Assembly (NCBI GenBank): GCA_040275305.1
Contig: JBEOJY010000012.1
Span: 1-21,979, forward strand
DNA from: JBEOJY01 sp040275305
Lineage (GTDB): Bacteria > Pseudomonadota > Alphaproteobacteria > UBA9219
Length of the DNA: 21,979 nt
Direction: 5' to 3'
The notes below the pieces were generated by a model. That model had not been told where the DNA came from and ran no database searches. It saw only the letters and a list, made by a program, of their open reading frames with translations. A program made the position numbers and the translations under genes. Below are positions 21,873 to 21,979 of the stretch, piece by piece; within the stretch, counting starts at the first letter, position 1, and each line of letters starts with the position of its first letter.

Positions 21873-21979
21873 CTAGCAGTCTGCCGAAAAACTCATTTGG
21901 CAGGCACGTAAACCACATGGGACACCCGCCTTTATCTGTTGGACACGAGGTATAGTCCAGAAGCTGTTTAACGACAGTC
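21873..21979. mobile_element. MITE-like element, family A, copy cut by window end
   Basis: It begins with CTAGCAGTCTGCC and matches 4568-4627 for 60 bases without gaps (50 identical by hand count), including CATGGGACACCCGCCTT. Beyond that the two copies diverge. The right terminal repeat is not reached before the window ends, so its length and completeness are unknown. Confidence 0.6.

Noticed and set aside
1..21979. CRISPR arrays, tRNA or rRNA genes, riboswitches
   Set aside because: Repeats present are dispersed palindromes without regular spacers; no tRNA-like TTCGA loops with cloverleaf context, rRNA sequence or known riboswitch core was seen.

Overview
The window looks like chromosomal DNA of a moderately GC-rich alphaproteobacterium. 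Three things point there: an alphaproteobacterial-type uracil-DNA glycosylase (F..C / WRPP variant of family 4) next to a lytic transglycosylase gene, a cbb3-oxidase assembly gene (ccoS), and many short palindromic intergenic repeats with GTCATTCC.. or GTCATTGC.. ends. The class is an inference; no rRNA or tRNA gene is present to fix it.

Layout. 1-5224: pyrE (+) converges on an S66 LD-carboxypeptidase (-), which lies just downstream of a large membrane histidine kinase (-) with a FixL-like PAS domain. A MITE-like element (4568-4759) abuts the kinase start. 5225-8287: a class I methyltransferase, an orphan ccoS and pyruvate kinase (all +), separated by palindromic repeats. 8288-9939: an accessory patch. 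A 250-bp MITE with a 9-bp target duplication sits directly before a pentapeptide-repeat protein built from two 77-residue modules, followed 15 bp later by a DUF2786-like coiled-coil protein with a strongly basic tail. 9940-14641: tilS (+) converges on a secreted von Willebrand A-domain protein (-) whose upstream region holds a degenerate second copy of the 250-bp element. 14642-19727: uracil-DNA glycosylase, Slt-type transglycosylase, a convergent AhpD-like protein, then a divergent YgaP-like membrane rhodanese followed closely by epmA. 19728-21979: a palindromic repeat, an unrecognised 135-residue protein, a 422-residue pentapeptide protein whose stop codon overlaps it, and a second copy of the 4568 element running off the end.

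Most genes are housekeeping: nucleotide synthesis, glycolysis, tRNA modification, DNA repair, peptidoglycan recycling and cleavage, EF-P modification. Two loose themes can be inferred. One is oxygen or redox (FixL-like PAS kinase, ccoS, AhpD-like protein, rhodanese). The other is accessory proteins in repeat-rich gaps (two pentapeptide proteins, the DUF2786-like partner, the vWA protein).

I see no CRISPR array, phage module, transposase gene or toxin-antitoxin pair. The best candidates for something undescribed are the pentapeptide/DUF2786-like pair at 8695-9939 and the mobile element that appears to have duplicated its ribosome-binding site. A complete new system is not demonstrated by the sequence alone.
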